Below, in pieces: positions 47,406 through 55,502 of a stretch of 64,000 bases of DNA (its first letter is position 1; each line of letters begins with the position of its first letter). Source of the stretch: Pseudomonadota bacterium. GTDB lineage: Bacteria; Pseudomonadota; Gammaproteobacteria; Burkholderiales; Burkholderiaceae_C. Under the pieces are notes generated by a model. The model was not told where the DNA came from, did not search any database, and was given only the letters and a program-made list of their open reading frames with translations. The translations under genes were made by a program, and so were the position numbers. The stretch is from positions 30,974 through 94,973 of the forward strand of contig JAJZUV010000008.1 of NCBI GenBank assembly GCA_021848345.1. The letters run 5' to 3'.

Positions 47406-47993
47406 ATGGACTCCCGCGATCCTCCCGAGCACGAAGGCCTGCGCGAGACGCCGGTGGCCACGCAACCGGTGTTCGAGGGCCGATTCCTGCGCATCTGGCG
47501 CGACACCGTGCGCCTTCCCGACGGAGCGGTGGCCGAGCGCGAGTACATCAAGCATTCGGGCGCCGTGATGGTGATCCCGCTGCTGGACAACGGAAGGGTG
47601 CTGATGGAGCGCCAGTGGCGCACCCCGATGCGCCGTGTGATGACCGAATTCCCGGCCGGCAAGCTCGACGCCGGCGAGGCCTGGCAGGCCTGCGCGGCCC
47701 GCGAGTTGCGCGAGGAAACCGGGTACAGCGCGCGTGAGTGGGCCTACATCGGCACCATCAACAACGCCATTTCCTATTCCGACGAGGCCATCCACCTGGC
47801 CTTCGCCCGCGGTCTGAGCCCCGGCCCGCGGCAGCTCGACGCGCACGAGTTCCTCGAGGTGTTCGAGGCCGCGCCCGAACAGTTGCTCGACTGGGTGCGC
47901 TCGGGGGCGATCACCGACGTGAAGACCGTGATCGGCGTGTTCTGGCTGGAGAAGATGCTCAGCGGCAGCTGGGATCTGGACTGGCGTTCCTGA
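47406..47993 (+). CDS. Nudix hydrolase, ADP-ribose pyrophosphatase-like
   Basis: 195 residues. The Nudix box is G85-KLDAGE then AWQACAARELREETGY to Y107, with the catalytic REL-x-EE acids in place. The region before it, SGAVMVIPLLDNGRVLMERQ with WRTPMRRVMTEFPAGKLD, is that of ADP-sugar hydrolases. ADP-ribose is the likeliest substrate. The ATG at 47406 gives MDSRDPPEHEGL. Downstream of DUF2818 by 31 bases; ends 45 bases before a convergent gene. Confidence 0.9.
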   Translation: MDSRDPPEHEGLRETPVATQPVFEGRFLRIWRDTVRLPDGAVAEREYIKHSGAVMVIPLLDNGRVLMERQWRTPMRRVMTEFPAGKLDAGEAWQACAARELREETGYSAREWAYIGTINNAISYSDEAIHLAFARGLSPGPRQLDAHEFLEVFEAAPEQLLDWVRSGAITDVKTVIGVFWLEKMLSGSWDLDWRS

Positions 47994-48038
47994 GCGCGCG
48001 GCGTCGCGCCGGCGCCGTCCGAGGCCCCGAGGCCGCGC

Positions 48039-48836
48039 CTACGGCGGGCAGGCCCGGCCGGTGCGCAGCCAGCCCGCCCAGTCGGGCATGCCGCGTCGCA
48101 GCGCCCGGGCCGCGGCCGCCTCCCAGTCGTAATCCACCGCGATCAGCGCCGCGCTCCAGCGTCCGCCGCGGCGCTCGCACAGCGCGTAGCGCGCATGCGG
48201 GCTGCCGCACTCGATGCAGTGCGCGCCGCCATGGGTGTCGTCGAAGGCCGGCAGGCCGACGCTGCCCGGGTTGACCACCAGCGTGGAGTCCACGCGCACC
48301 ACGCGCGGCTGGTGCGAATGTCCGCACAACACCAGTTGCGCCGCCTCGCCGACGCCCCGCAGTCGCTCGCGGATCCGCGCCTCGTGCGCCATGCGCACGC
48401 CGGCGCGCCCGGCGTCGGGTGTCACGGTCTCGAGCAGATACTCCAGGTCGCTGTCGGGACGCCCGTGCACCATCGCCACGCCGGGGACGGGCCACAGCAC
48501 GGGGGGCAGGGCGCGCAGCCAGTCCAGCGTGGCTGCGTCCAGTTCGGCGTAGGCCAGCATGTCCGCCGCGTCGCCCGGGGCTTGCGCGCAGGCCAGCAGC
48601 TGCCGGTCATGGTTGCCGCGCACGGCGGGAGGGTCCAGGCTGCGCAGCAGGCGCGCGGTCTCGGCCGGCCACAACGGCCCGCTGAGCCGGTCGCCGCAGT
48701 CGAGCAGCAGATCGCAGCCGCGACGCGCCACGTCGTCGAGCACCGCCTGCAGCGCCGGCAGGTTGCCGTGAATGTCCGACACCACGGCCAGGCGCAGGCT
48801 CGCGCCGGCCGGGGTGCCCGCTCGCATCAGGTTCAT
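48039..48836 (-). CDS. Calcineurin-type metallophosphoesterase (YfcE-like fold)
   Basis: 265 residues from the ATG at 48836, chosen for GGAG eight bases upstream; an ATG two codons earlier (48842) has the site too close. Metal ligands: D21 and H23 in VVSDIHGNLPALQAVLDD, CGD at 47-49 region, GNHD at 74-77, a His in MVHGRP and GHSHQPR. This is the one-domain phosphodiesterase type found in YfcE and diadenosine-phosphatase relatives. The C-terminal 60 residues (CIECGSPHARYALCERRGG) are extra. Substrate unknown; stands alone on the minus strand. Confidence 0.87.
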   Translation of the reverse strand: MNLMRAGTPAGASLRLAVVSDIHGNLPALQAVLDDVARRGCDLLLDCGDRLSGPLWPAETARLLRSLDPPAVRGNHDRQLLACAQAPGDAADMLAYAELDAATLDWLRALPPVLWPVPGVAMVHGRPDSDLEYLLETVTPDAGRAGVRMAHEARIRERLRGVGEAAQLVLCGHSHQPRVVRVDSTLVVNPGSVGLPAFDDTHGGAHCIECGSPHARYALCERRGGRWSAALIAVDYDWEAAAARALRRGMPDWAGWLRTGRACPP

Positions 48837-49032
48837 GGCCATGCTCCACGAATGCCCACGTGCATCGTATCCCACGCCTCTGCGGACCTCTGCCGCCCGT
48901 TAGGGTATGTTCCATCCCGGCGTTCCGCAAAACGTCATGAAATGTAACTGAATCGGGCCGCACGCGCTGGAGCGGCGACGAAATGCCTGCCTGACGCTTC
49001 CCGGCTGGTCACATTGACGTGCCGGACGGTCA

Positions 49033-49061
49033 TTGATGGTGCTTGAACGCGTTCATACGAT
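49033..49061 (+). promoter_or_regulatory. Promoter with palindromic operator of the HTH gene
   Basis: TTGATG (49033-49038) and TACGAT (49056-49061) are exactly 17 bases apart. The spacer contains a perfect 12-base palindrome, TGAACGCGTTCA, at 49044-49055. Transcription would begin about at 49068, which is the A of the ATG, so the mRNA would be leaderless. A dimeric repressor bound to the palindrome would block polymerase; the gene itself encodes a Cro/CI-like protein. Confidence 0.5.
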
Positions 49062-49067
49062 GTGAAA

Positions 49068-49460
49068 ATGGAGGATGTGCGCCGTATTCGCAGGGAGCGC
49101 CTGAGGCGCATACTCGACGAGCAATTTCCCGGGCGAGGGGGCCAGGCATTGCTCGCGCAGGTGCTCGACCGGCAGACCGGCTATGTCTCGCGCTGCCTGA
49201 ACGGCGAAAAGCCCATCGGGGAGGTGTTCGCACGCCACGTCGAGCAATCGCTGCACCTTCCCCGCTACTGGCTCGACGGCGAGCGTTCGGAGGGCCGCCC
49301 CGTCAGCACGCGCCATGCCGCTCTGCTCGAGCGCTTCGACGCACTCACTCCGAATCAGCAAATCGAATTGCTCGATCTGCTCGAGCGCGTGCGCAGGCGC
49401 AACGAGGAGATCTATCAGCACCTGCAACGCAAACCGCAGGCTCCGGCCGAACCGGGCTGA
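49068..49460 (+). CDS. Small Cro/CI-like helix-turn-helix regulator
   Basis: 130 residues. The first 70 hold the lambda-repressor-like DNA-binding fold: RRERLRRILDEQF, helix 2 QALLAQVLDR, turn and recognition helix QTGYVSRCLNGEKPIG, then EVFARHVEQSLHLPRYWLDG, as in phage-type regulators of Burkholderiales. No peptidase domain follows; instead the C-terminus has LTPNQQIELLDLLERVRRRN, a helix suitable for dimerisation. The ATG at 49068 is preferred to GTG at 49062 because it matches the predicted transcription start. There are no integrase or phage genes around it, so it is a domesticated or isolated regulator. Its targets beyond its own promoter are unknown. Confidence 0.8.
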   Translation: MEDVRRIRRERLRRILDEQFPGRGGQALLAQVLDRQTGYVSRCLNGEKPIGEVFARHVEQSLHLPRYWLDGERSEGRPVSTRHAALLERFDALTPNQQIELLDLLERVRRRNEEIYQHLQRKPQAPAEPG

Positions 49461-49509
49461 ATCCACTTCGACGGCCGCCGAGGGTTTCGGACCCCGGCCG
49501 CGGGGCCGC

Positions 49510-49947
49510 TCAGCAGGACGGTTTCGCCGGCTCTTCGACGCGGCGCTGGTCGATCGGGAGATTCGCCGCGCCGCCGGTTTTCTGCAGGGTTTCGCGGGTC
49601 AACTGTTCGATCTGCCAGCAAAATCCGGAATACATGGCGCGCCGAACCCGGTCTTTGGCGGTGGCCGGAGACAGATCGAGCATGTGCTCGATGAGCAGCG
49701 CCAGCCCATGAGGCCCCTCGCTTTCCACGCAGCGTTTCCAGAACAGGCGGCCGATGGCCTCGCCCACGGGAAATGCGCGCGCATAGGGCGAGCTTTCCCT
49801 GGGGGCCGGATCGGCGTCGCGATCCAGGTATTCGACGGCCCGCTCGACCATCGCCAGCAGGGACTCGCCATCCTCCATCATCGCGACGCGGCTGGATGAC
49901 TCGGAATACGGCCGTGCCTGCGACTCCTGCCGCGACTTGCCCGACAT
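49510..49947 (-). CDS. Uncharacterised cytoplasmic protein
   Basis: 145 residues from the ATG at 49947, which has a perfect GGAGGT six bases ahead; the frame extends upstream to 50268 without supporting signals. The protein is largely helical, with no signal peptide or membrane segment. The first 25 residues are Ser, Arg and Gln-rich and probably disordered; then [59 protein letters not shown] and [17 protein letters not shown] form helices. Family not recognised. It converges with the HTH gene (50 bases between stops) and lies back to back with the chemoreceptor. Confidence 0.7.
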   Translation of the reverse strand: MSGKSRQESQARPYSESSSRVAMMEDGESLLAMVERAVEYLDRDADPAPRESSPYARAFPVGEAIGRLFWKRCVESEGPHGLALLIEHMLDLSPATAKDRVRRAMYSGFCWQIEQLTRETLQKTGGAANLPIDQRRVEEPAKPSC

Positions 49948-50457
49948 GGTGACCTCCGCTCGAGGCTGCCCTCGCTCAGGAAACAAAGGCGCTTGCGACG
50001 CAAGCTGCATGCGCGTCCCAGGATAATCCAGCGCGCCTTGCCGTGCTCGGTCTGTCATCGCTGGTTGCAGGTGCCGCGGGGCCGCGCGCAAGCTGGTGAT
50101 GCAAGAGGCCGACATTCCTTGATCGACAGTTGTAACACATTGCACGACATGTGCCGTGCGTGGCCTTCCGGCACGCCAAGTTGCGTGCCGAATGGGCAGC
50201 AGGGCCGGCGCCAGCGCCAACGACCGGGCGTGCCATGGAAGGCTCGCTGCTCGAGAGTCTCGCCGCACCGAAGGTGCCGTCGGGTAATCGTTCGGATGTA
50301 TTACCGCGTTACTAATTTGTCGTTTGGTAAATCGACGTTACCGCAAAATCGTTGCCGTCTGGATCCGGTTTGCCCAGGTTTTCTCCCCGTGCATGCTTTC
50401 CGGCCCCCGGGCCGCGTCGGCGGCGTCTCGCGTCTCCCTCCTACGGTGCAAGTGACC
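49948..50457 (+). other. Long non-coding interval upstream of the chemoreceptor
   Basis: 510 bases without a credible gene. The first 330 are ordinary GC-rich sequence; from about 50283 to 50350 the composition becomes AT-rich and contains two GGTAA inverted repeats (separate entry). The flagellar-type sigma-28 promoter expected for a chemoreceptor was not found. The chemoreceptor start at 50458 has no strong ribosome binding site. Confidence 0.5.
50283..50342 (+). promoter_or_regulatory. Two GGTAA inverted repeats, possible operator pair
   Basis: GGTAAT (50283-50288) pairs with ATTACC (50300-50305), and GGTAA (50326-50330) with TTACC (50338-50342). Their centres are 40 bases apart, about four helical turns, so two dimers could bind the same DNA face. 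They lie in an AT-rich island 115-175 bases before the chemoreceptor gene. Confidence 0.4.
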
Positions 50458-52101
50458 ATGTTCAAGAATCTGCGTATCGGCGTACGTCTGGGCCTGGGCT
50501 TCGGCCTGCTGGTCGCGCTGCTGGTCGTGCTCGCGAGCGTTTCGCTCCTGAGCATGCAGTCCATGAAGAAGGCCACCGACGAGGCCACCAAGATCGCCTG
50601 GCCCGAGGCCCACAAGGTCAGCGAGATCAAGACCGACATCACGCAGATGGCCGTCGACTGCCGCGACCTGCTGCTGAGCAAGGATCCGGCTGAGCAGCAG
50701 CGCATCGCGACCCAGTTGCGCGACAGCGAGCAGGCCAGCCACGAAGTGCTGCGCAAGCTCGCCGCCGAGGTGCGCAGCAGCAAGAGCAAGGACCTGCTGG
50801 GGCGCACCGACGAGGGCCTGAGCACCTTCGGTCGCGCGTTGTCGGTGTGCGCCAACGCGCAGACCAGCGGCGGCGGCGATGCGCTGGGCATTTTCCGCAA
50901 GCAGGTGCGCCCGGCCGAGGTTTCGGTACAGGGCGATCTGAAGGACCTGGACCAGAACTTCGTCGGGCATTTCGCGCAGGCCACGCGGGACGCCGACGAT
51001 TCCTACGCCGCGGCGCGCGGCGCGGCGGCGGCCACCGGAACCGTGGCGCTGGTGCTGGCCCTGGTGCTCGGCATCTGGATCACCCGCTCCATCACGCGTC
51101 CGCTGCAGCAGGCGGTGGGTGTGGCCCAGCGCGTGGCCGAAGGCGACCTCACGGTCAGCGTGCAGGCCACTTCGAGGGATGAGACGGGGCAGCTGCTGGC
51201 CGCGCTTGCCGACATGGTGCAGCGCCTGACCGCCACGCTCAGCATGGTGCGCTCGGCCGCCGACAATCTGTCCGCCGCGTCCACCCAGGTTTCGTCCACC
51301 TCGCAAAGCCTGTCCCAGGCCACCACGGAACAGGCGGCCTCGGTGGAGGAGACCTCGGCCACGCTGGAGCAGGCCACCGCGTCGATCAAGCAGAACTCGG
51401 AGAACGCCAAGGTCACCGATTCCATCGCCCAGCAGGCCGCGGCGCAGGCCGGCGAGGGCGGGCAGGCGGTCGAGCGCACGGTGCAGGCCATGCGCGACAT
51501 CGCCGAGCGCATCTCCCTGGTGGACGACATCGCCTACCAGACCAACATGCTGGCGCTCAACGCGGCCATCGAGGCGGCGCGCGCGGCCGAACACGGCAAG
51601 GGCTTCGCGGTGGTGGCCGCCGAGGTGCGCAAACTGGCCGAGCGCAGCCAGGTGGCGGCCAAGGAGATCGGCGATCTGGCTTCCGGCTCGCTGCAGCAGG
51701 CCGAGCGCGCCGGGCAGGTGCTGGGCGAAATGGTGCCTTCCATCGCCCGTACGTCCTCGCTGGTGCAGGAGATCGCGGCGGCTTCCGACGAGCAGTCCAG
51801 CGGCATGCAGCAGATCAACGTGGCGGTCAGCCAGCTCAATGGCGTGACCCAGCAGAACGCATCCGCTTCCGAGGAACTCGCAGCCACGGCCGAGGAGATG
51901 AACGCCCAGGCGCAGCAATTGCTGGAAAGCGTCAACCGCTTCAAGCTGGCAGGAGATCGCGACCGGCAGGCCGTCGTGCACCGGACGCCCCACGCGCCTC
52001 AGGCAACTTCGCGCAAGCCGCAGGGCGTGCCGCGCCAGGCCGGCGGCTTCGCCTCGCAGGCTTCGCATGCCGAGTCCGGCGACCAGTTCGTCAAGTTCTG
52101 A
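50458..52101 (+). CDS. Methyl-accepting chemotaxis protein
   Basis: 547-residue transmembrane chemoreceptor. Membrane helix 1 about 10-32; a periplasmic helical-bundle sensor of about 160 residues (four-helix Tar-like type, including [19 protein letters not shown]); helix 2 about 190-208; HAMP domain about 210-262 ([20 protein letters not shown]); then the cytoplasmic coiled coil with the CheA/CheW-binding tip [20 protein letters not shown] and [18 protein letters not shown]. The tail [17 protein letters not shown] is unstructured and lacks the NWETF-type docking end. Ligand unknown. Start ATG 50458. cheW-like gene follows by 27 bases; cheA and other chemotaxis genes are not here. Confidence 0.95.
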   Translation: MFKNLRIGVRLGLGFGLLVALLVVLASVSLLSMQSMKKATDEATKIAWPEAHKVSEIKTDITQMAVDCRDLLLSKDPAEQQRIATQLRDSEQASHEVLRKLAAEVRSSKSKDLLGRTDEGLSTFGRALSVCANAQTSGGGDALGIFRKQVRPAEVSVQGDLKDLDQNFVGHFAQATRDADDSYAAARGAAAATGTVALVLALVLGIWITRSITRPLQQAVGVAQRVAEGDLTVSVQATSRDETGQLLAALADMVQRLTATLSMVRSAADNLSAASTQVSSTSQSLSQATTEQAASVEETSATLEQATASIKQNSENAKVTDSIAQQAAAQAGEGGQAVERTVQAMRDIAERISLVDDIAYQTNMLALNAAIEAARAAEHGKGFAVVAAEVRKLAERSQVAAKEIGDLASGSLQQAERAGQVLGEMVPSIARTSSLVQEIAAASDEQSSGMQQINVAVSQLNGVTQQNASASEELAATAEEMNAQAQQLLESVNRFKLAGDRDRQAVVHRTPHAPQATSRKPQGVPRQAGGFASQASHAESGDQFVKF

Positions 52102-52128
52102 GTAGCGCACGTCCCACGGGAGAAGGTC

Positions 52129-52710
52129 ATGGTCCAGCAACTCGCAACCCGCGGCGACGCCGCGAAGGGCATCGCCGAAGGCCAGTACCTGACCTTCCGG
52201 CTCAGCGCGCCGCAAGCGCCCGGGGCGCAGCAGGCCGAGGCGCTCGCCGATCGCGGAGAGTTCGGTCTGCCCATTCTCAGCGTGCGGGAAATCATTTCCT
52301 ACGTACGCCCTACCGCCTTGCCGGGCACCGCGCAGGACGTGCGGGGAACCATCAACCTGCGCGGCAGCGCGGTGCCGGTGATCGACCTGGGCCAGCGCCT
52401 CGGCCTCGGATCCACGCCGGTGCGCGCGCGCACCTGCATCGTCGTGGTCGAGGTGCCGGGCGAGGGCGGCACGCAATGCGTGGGCTTTCTCGCCGATGCC
52501 GTGAACGAGGTGATCGACATCGAGCCCGGCCAACTGCGTCCGGTGCCCAGCCTGCAGGCGGGCGCGGCCATGCCGCGCATCGTCTCCAGTCTCGCGCAGC
52601 GCGACGAGGGCGGATTCGTGGCCCTGCTCGCGGCGCATGCGCTGCTGGCGCCCGACGAAGCCGAGTCGCTGGCCGCGGGGTCCATGCCGGCTGGCTTGCC
52701 CGCATCCTGA
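52129..52710 (+). CDS. CheW-like coupling protein
   Basis: 193 residues comprising one CheW domain. GQYLTFRLS starts the domain, FGLPILSVREIISYVRPTAL is the interface that binds receptors, then VRGTINLRGSAVPVIDLGQR and GFLADAVNEVIDIEPGQLRP. It would link the preceding receptor to a CheA kinase encoded elsewhere. An insertion of about 12 residues (APQAPGAQQAEA) in the first loop and a 25-residue Ala-rich C-terminal tail make it longer than E. coli CheW (167). GGGAGAAGG precedes the ATG. Confidence 0.93.
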   Translation: MVQQLATRGDAAKGIAEGQYLTFRLSAPQAPGAQQAEALADRGEFGLPILSVREIISYVRPTALPGTAQDVRGTINLRGSAVPVIDLGQRLGLGSTPVRARTCIVVVEVPGEGGTQCVGFLADAVNEVIDIEPGQLRPVPSLQAGAAMPRIVSSLAQRDEGGFVALLAAHALLAPDEAESLAAGSMPAGLPAS

Positions 52711-52807
52711 GCGTCTCCCGCCGGGCCCGGTCCGGCTTCCCGAGCGCCCGATTCCCCCGCGCCGGCGCGGGGCGCCCTGCGCGCGGCACAATGCCCGCGC
52801 GCCGTGG

Positions 52808-55297
52808 ATGCTCCCGATGCCCTTGCTGGCCTGTGCGATGCTTGTCGGATGCTGGCTGCACCTGCGCCAGGCCGGGTTGTGGCCGCAGGCCGCCTACGTC
52901 GCGATGATCGTGGGGGCGTCGGCCGCGCTGGCGGGGCTGGCGTGGCTGCGCCTGCAGTTCCCGGCGGGGAGCACGCGATGGCGCGGCCTGCGCGCGCTGC
53001 TCACGGCCTGCGCGGCCGCCGAACTGGTGTTCGGCCTCGCCGGCTGGCGCGCCGTGCCCCGCTTGCGCGACCGTCTGGCGCCCGAGTTGTGGGGCGTCAG
53101 CCGGCAGGTGGACGGCGTGGTGCGGGGCCTGCCCGCGCGCGATGCATCCGGCGCGCGCTTCGAGTTCGAACCCAAGCCCGGGCAACACGGACTGCCGTCG
53201 CGCCTGCAGGTATCGTGGAGCGCAGCCGGGAGCCGCGCGCCGCCCCGTCTGCGGGCCGGGCAGGGATGGAGCCTGCCGCTGCGCCTGCGCCCCGCGCAGG
53301 GCCTGGCCAATCCCGGCGGCGCCGACGCCGAGTTGCGCTGGCTGCGCCAGGGCGTCGGCGGCCTGGCCAGCGTGCGCCTGGGGCGCGCCGTCGCACCCGC
53401 GCAGCGCCGGCCGGAACTCGACCACGCCGGGGCCTGGCAGCGCCTGCAGGCGTGGCGTGAAGCCCTGCGCACGCGCCTGTTCACGGCGCTTGACGGGCAT
53501 GCCCGCGCCGGCACGCTGGCCGCGCTCGCGCTGGGCGACCAGGCCGCGGTGGGCGAGTCGGAATGGCAGGTGTACCGCGCCACCGGCGTGGCCCATCTGA
53601 TGGCCATTTCGGGCCTGCACGTGACCCTGCAGGCCTGGCTGGCGGGGATGCTGGCAGGCGGCCTGTGGCGCCGCCTGCGCTGGCGCGGCGTGCCCTTGCC
53701 GCTGCGCCTGGCCACGCCCTGGCCGGTGGGCGCGGCGCGCGCGCTGGCCGCGCTGGCCTATGCGGCGCTGGCCGGGTTGGGCGTGCCCGCGCAGCGCGCC
53801 CTGCTCATGTTGACCGTCGCGCTGGCGCTGCGCCTGTGCGCGCGGCGCCTGGGCTGGGCCCAGGTGCTGGCGGCCGCGCTGTGCGCGGTGCTGCTGTGGG
53901 ACCCCTGGGCCGTCGCGCAGCCCGGAACCTGGCTGTCCTTCGGCGCGGTGGCGGCGCTGCTGCTGGCCGAGCCGCGCGGCGGGAACGCGCGGCTCGATCC
54001 GCCAGCGCCGTTGCGCCAGCGGCTGTGGCAGCGCCTGCGCGCCGCCGCCGGCGCCCAATGGGCCGTGAGCCTCGCGCTGGCGCCGCTGACCCTGGTGTTC
54101 TTCCAGCAGGTGTCGCTGGTGGCGCCGCTGGCCAATGCCCTGGCCATCCCGGTGGTCACTCTGGGCGTGCTGCCGCTTGCCGTCGGCGGCTTCGTGCTGC
54201 CCGCGCCGCTCGACGCGCTGGCCTGGCGCATCGCCGGGGGATTGCAGGACGCGGTGCTCGTGCCCTTGCGCGTGATGGCGTCGTGGCCGCTCGCGCAGTG
54301 GCAGGCGGCAGCGCCTGCCGCGCCGGCGCTGGTGCTCGCGCTGCCTGCCGTGCTCGCGTTGGTGCTGCCCTGGCCCTGGCGCCTGCGCCTGGCCGGGGCG
54401 GCCGTGCTGGGCCTGCTGTTGCTGGCGCCGGCAGCGCGACCGCGCCCTGGCCACCTGGAGGTCTGGATGGCCGACGTGGGGCAGGGCAGTGCCATCGTGC
54501 TGCGCACCCATCGCCACACCCTGGTGTTCGACACCGGTCCGCCGCTGGGCCGCGTCGGGGAGGCCGGCTCGCGGGTGCTGCTGCCGCTGTTGCGTCAATT
54601 GGGCGAGCGCAGACTGAACCTGGTGGTACTGAGCCATGCCGACGTCGACCACATCGCCGGCGCGGGCGCGCTGGCCCGCGCCTATCCGGGCACCGCGGCG
54701 ACCGGCTCGGTCGCCTCAGGTCGCCTGCTCGACCTGGGCTTCGCCAGCGCGGATCGCTGCCTGGCCGGCAAGGCGTGGACCTGGGACGGCGTGCGTTTCG
54801 AGTGGCTGCATCCCGATCCGGGCAACCGGCTGCGCGAGGACAATGCCGGCTCCTGCGTGCTGCGGGTCGCCTCCGCCTACGGTTCCGTGCTGCTGGCGGG
54901 GGATCTGGAGCGGGCCCAGGAGGAGGCGCTGCTGCGCCGCCCGCCGCCGCCCGATCTGCGCGCGGACCTGCTGGTGGCCGGGCACCACGGAAGCCGCGGC
55001 TCCAGCGGCGAGGCATTCCTGCAGGCGGTGGCGCCGCGTGCGGTCGCGGTGCAGGCGGGCCTGCTCAACCGCTACGGGCATCCGCATCCCCAGTTCCTGT
55101 CCCGCCTGCGGGCGCGCGGCCTGTGCCCGGGACGCACGGACCTGCACGGCGCGCTGCTGTGGACCGATGACCATCCCCAGCGCCTGCGCGCCTGGCGTTT
55201 CGCGCCGCGGAGGTTCTGGCGCATCCCGGCCGATTCCTGCTCGACCGCACAGGCCGAGACAGGCGAATTCCCGCAAATCGGGTCCGAGCCCCAATAA
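52808..55297 (+). CDS. comEC: DNA internalisation competence protein ComEC/Rec2
   Basis: Inner-membrane channel for single-stranded DNA during natural transformation. 829 residues from the ATG at 52808; the open frame continues back over the CheW gene. Order of parts: an N-terminal DUF4131 region with membrane helices to about 90 and a soluble OB-like part; the Competence domain with about ten helices, marked by RATGVAHLMAISGLHVTLQA near residue 255-275; and a C-terminal metallo-beta-lactamase domain from about 550 (VWMADVGQGSAIVLRTHRH, FDTGPP, LSHADVDHIAG with H610, and GHHGSRGSSGEAFLQ). Other competence genes are not seen. It is followed by a clear terminator. Confidence 0.94.
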   Translation: MLPMPLLACAMLVGCWLHLRQAGLWPQAAYVAMIVGASAALAGLAWLRLQFPAGSTRWRGLRALLTACAAAELVFGLAGWRAVPRLRDRLAPELWGVSRQVDGVVRGLPARDASGARFEFEPKPGQHGLPSRLQVSWSAAGSRAPPRLRAGQGWSLPLRLRPAQGLANPGGADAELRWLRQGVGGLASVRLGRAVAPAQRRPELDHAGAWQRLQAWREALRTRLFTALDGHARAGTLAALALGDQAAVGESEWQVYRATGVAHLMAISGLHVTLQAWLAGMLAGGLWRRLRWRGVPLPLRLATPWPVGAARALAALAYAALAGLGVPAQRALLMLTVALALRLCARRLGWAQVLAAALCAVLLWDPWAVAQPGTWLSFGAVAALLLAEPRGGNARLDPPAPLRQRLWQRLRAAAGAQWAVSLALAPLTLVFFQQVSLVAPLANALAIPVVTLGVLPLAVGGFVLPAPLDALAWRIAGGLQDAVLVPLRVMASWPLAQWQAAAPAAPALVLALPAVLALVLPWPWRLRLAGAAVLGLLLLAPAARPRPGHLEVWMADVGQGSAIVLRTHRHTLVFDTGPPLGRVGEAGSRVLLPLLRQLGERRLNLVVLSHADVDHIAGAGALARAYPGTAATGSVASGRLLDLGFASADRCLAGKAWTWDGVRFEWLHPDPGNRLREDNAGSCVLRVASAYGSVLLAGDLERAQEEALLRRPPPPDLRADLLVAGHHGSRGSSGEAFLQAVAPRAVAVQAGLLNRYGHPHPQFLSRLRARGLCPGRTDLHGALLWTDDHPQRLRAWRFAPRRFWRIPADSCSTAQAETGEFPQIGSEPQ

Positions 55298-55379
55298 CAT
55301 AATTACGCTCGAATATGCGGCCGATAAAACCCGGCCGGCAATAATCGGAAGCGACGCAGTCTCCTTTGCGCAACAGATG

Positions 55380-55402
55380 AGTTGTTCGCAAGAACAACTT
55401 TT
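55380..55402 (+). terminator. Rho-independent terminator after comEC
   Basis: An 8-base perfect stem, AGTTGTTC with GAACAACT (55380-55387 and 55392-55399), around a GCAA tetraloop and followed by TTTG, 83 bases after the comEC stop. Best terminator in the window. Confidence 0.65.
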
Positions 55403-55403
55403 G

Positions 55404-55426
55404 CACGGATTCCCGCAGAATCCGTG
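55404..55426 (+). terminator. Second hairpin following the comEC terminator
   Basis: CACGGATTC (55404-55412) and its complement (55418-55426) form a perfect 9-base stem with a 5-base loop, directly after the first terminator, followed by CCTTCC. Either a backup terminator or the first part of the leader of the two-partner secretion operon. Confidence 0.45.
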
Positions 55427-55502
55427 CCTTCCGTCACGCATGCCGAAAGGGCTTGCAAATTCGTGTCGATTCCCTGTGTCCGCAAATGCTTCCTTGCATA
55501 GC

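Noticed and set aside
49068..49947. Prophage remnant around the CI-like regulator
   Set aside because: No integrase, attachment repeat, structural or lysis gene nearby; neighbours are ordinary chromosomal genes.
50283..50457. Sigma-28 promoter for the chemoreceptor
   Set aside because: A TAAA sequence exists near 50328, but no GCCGATAA-like -10 at the required distance.
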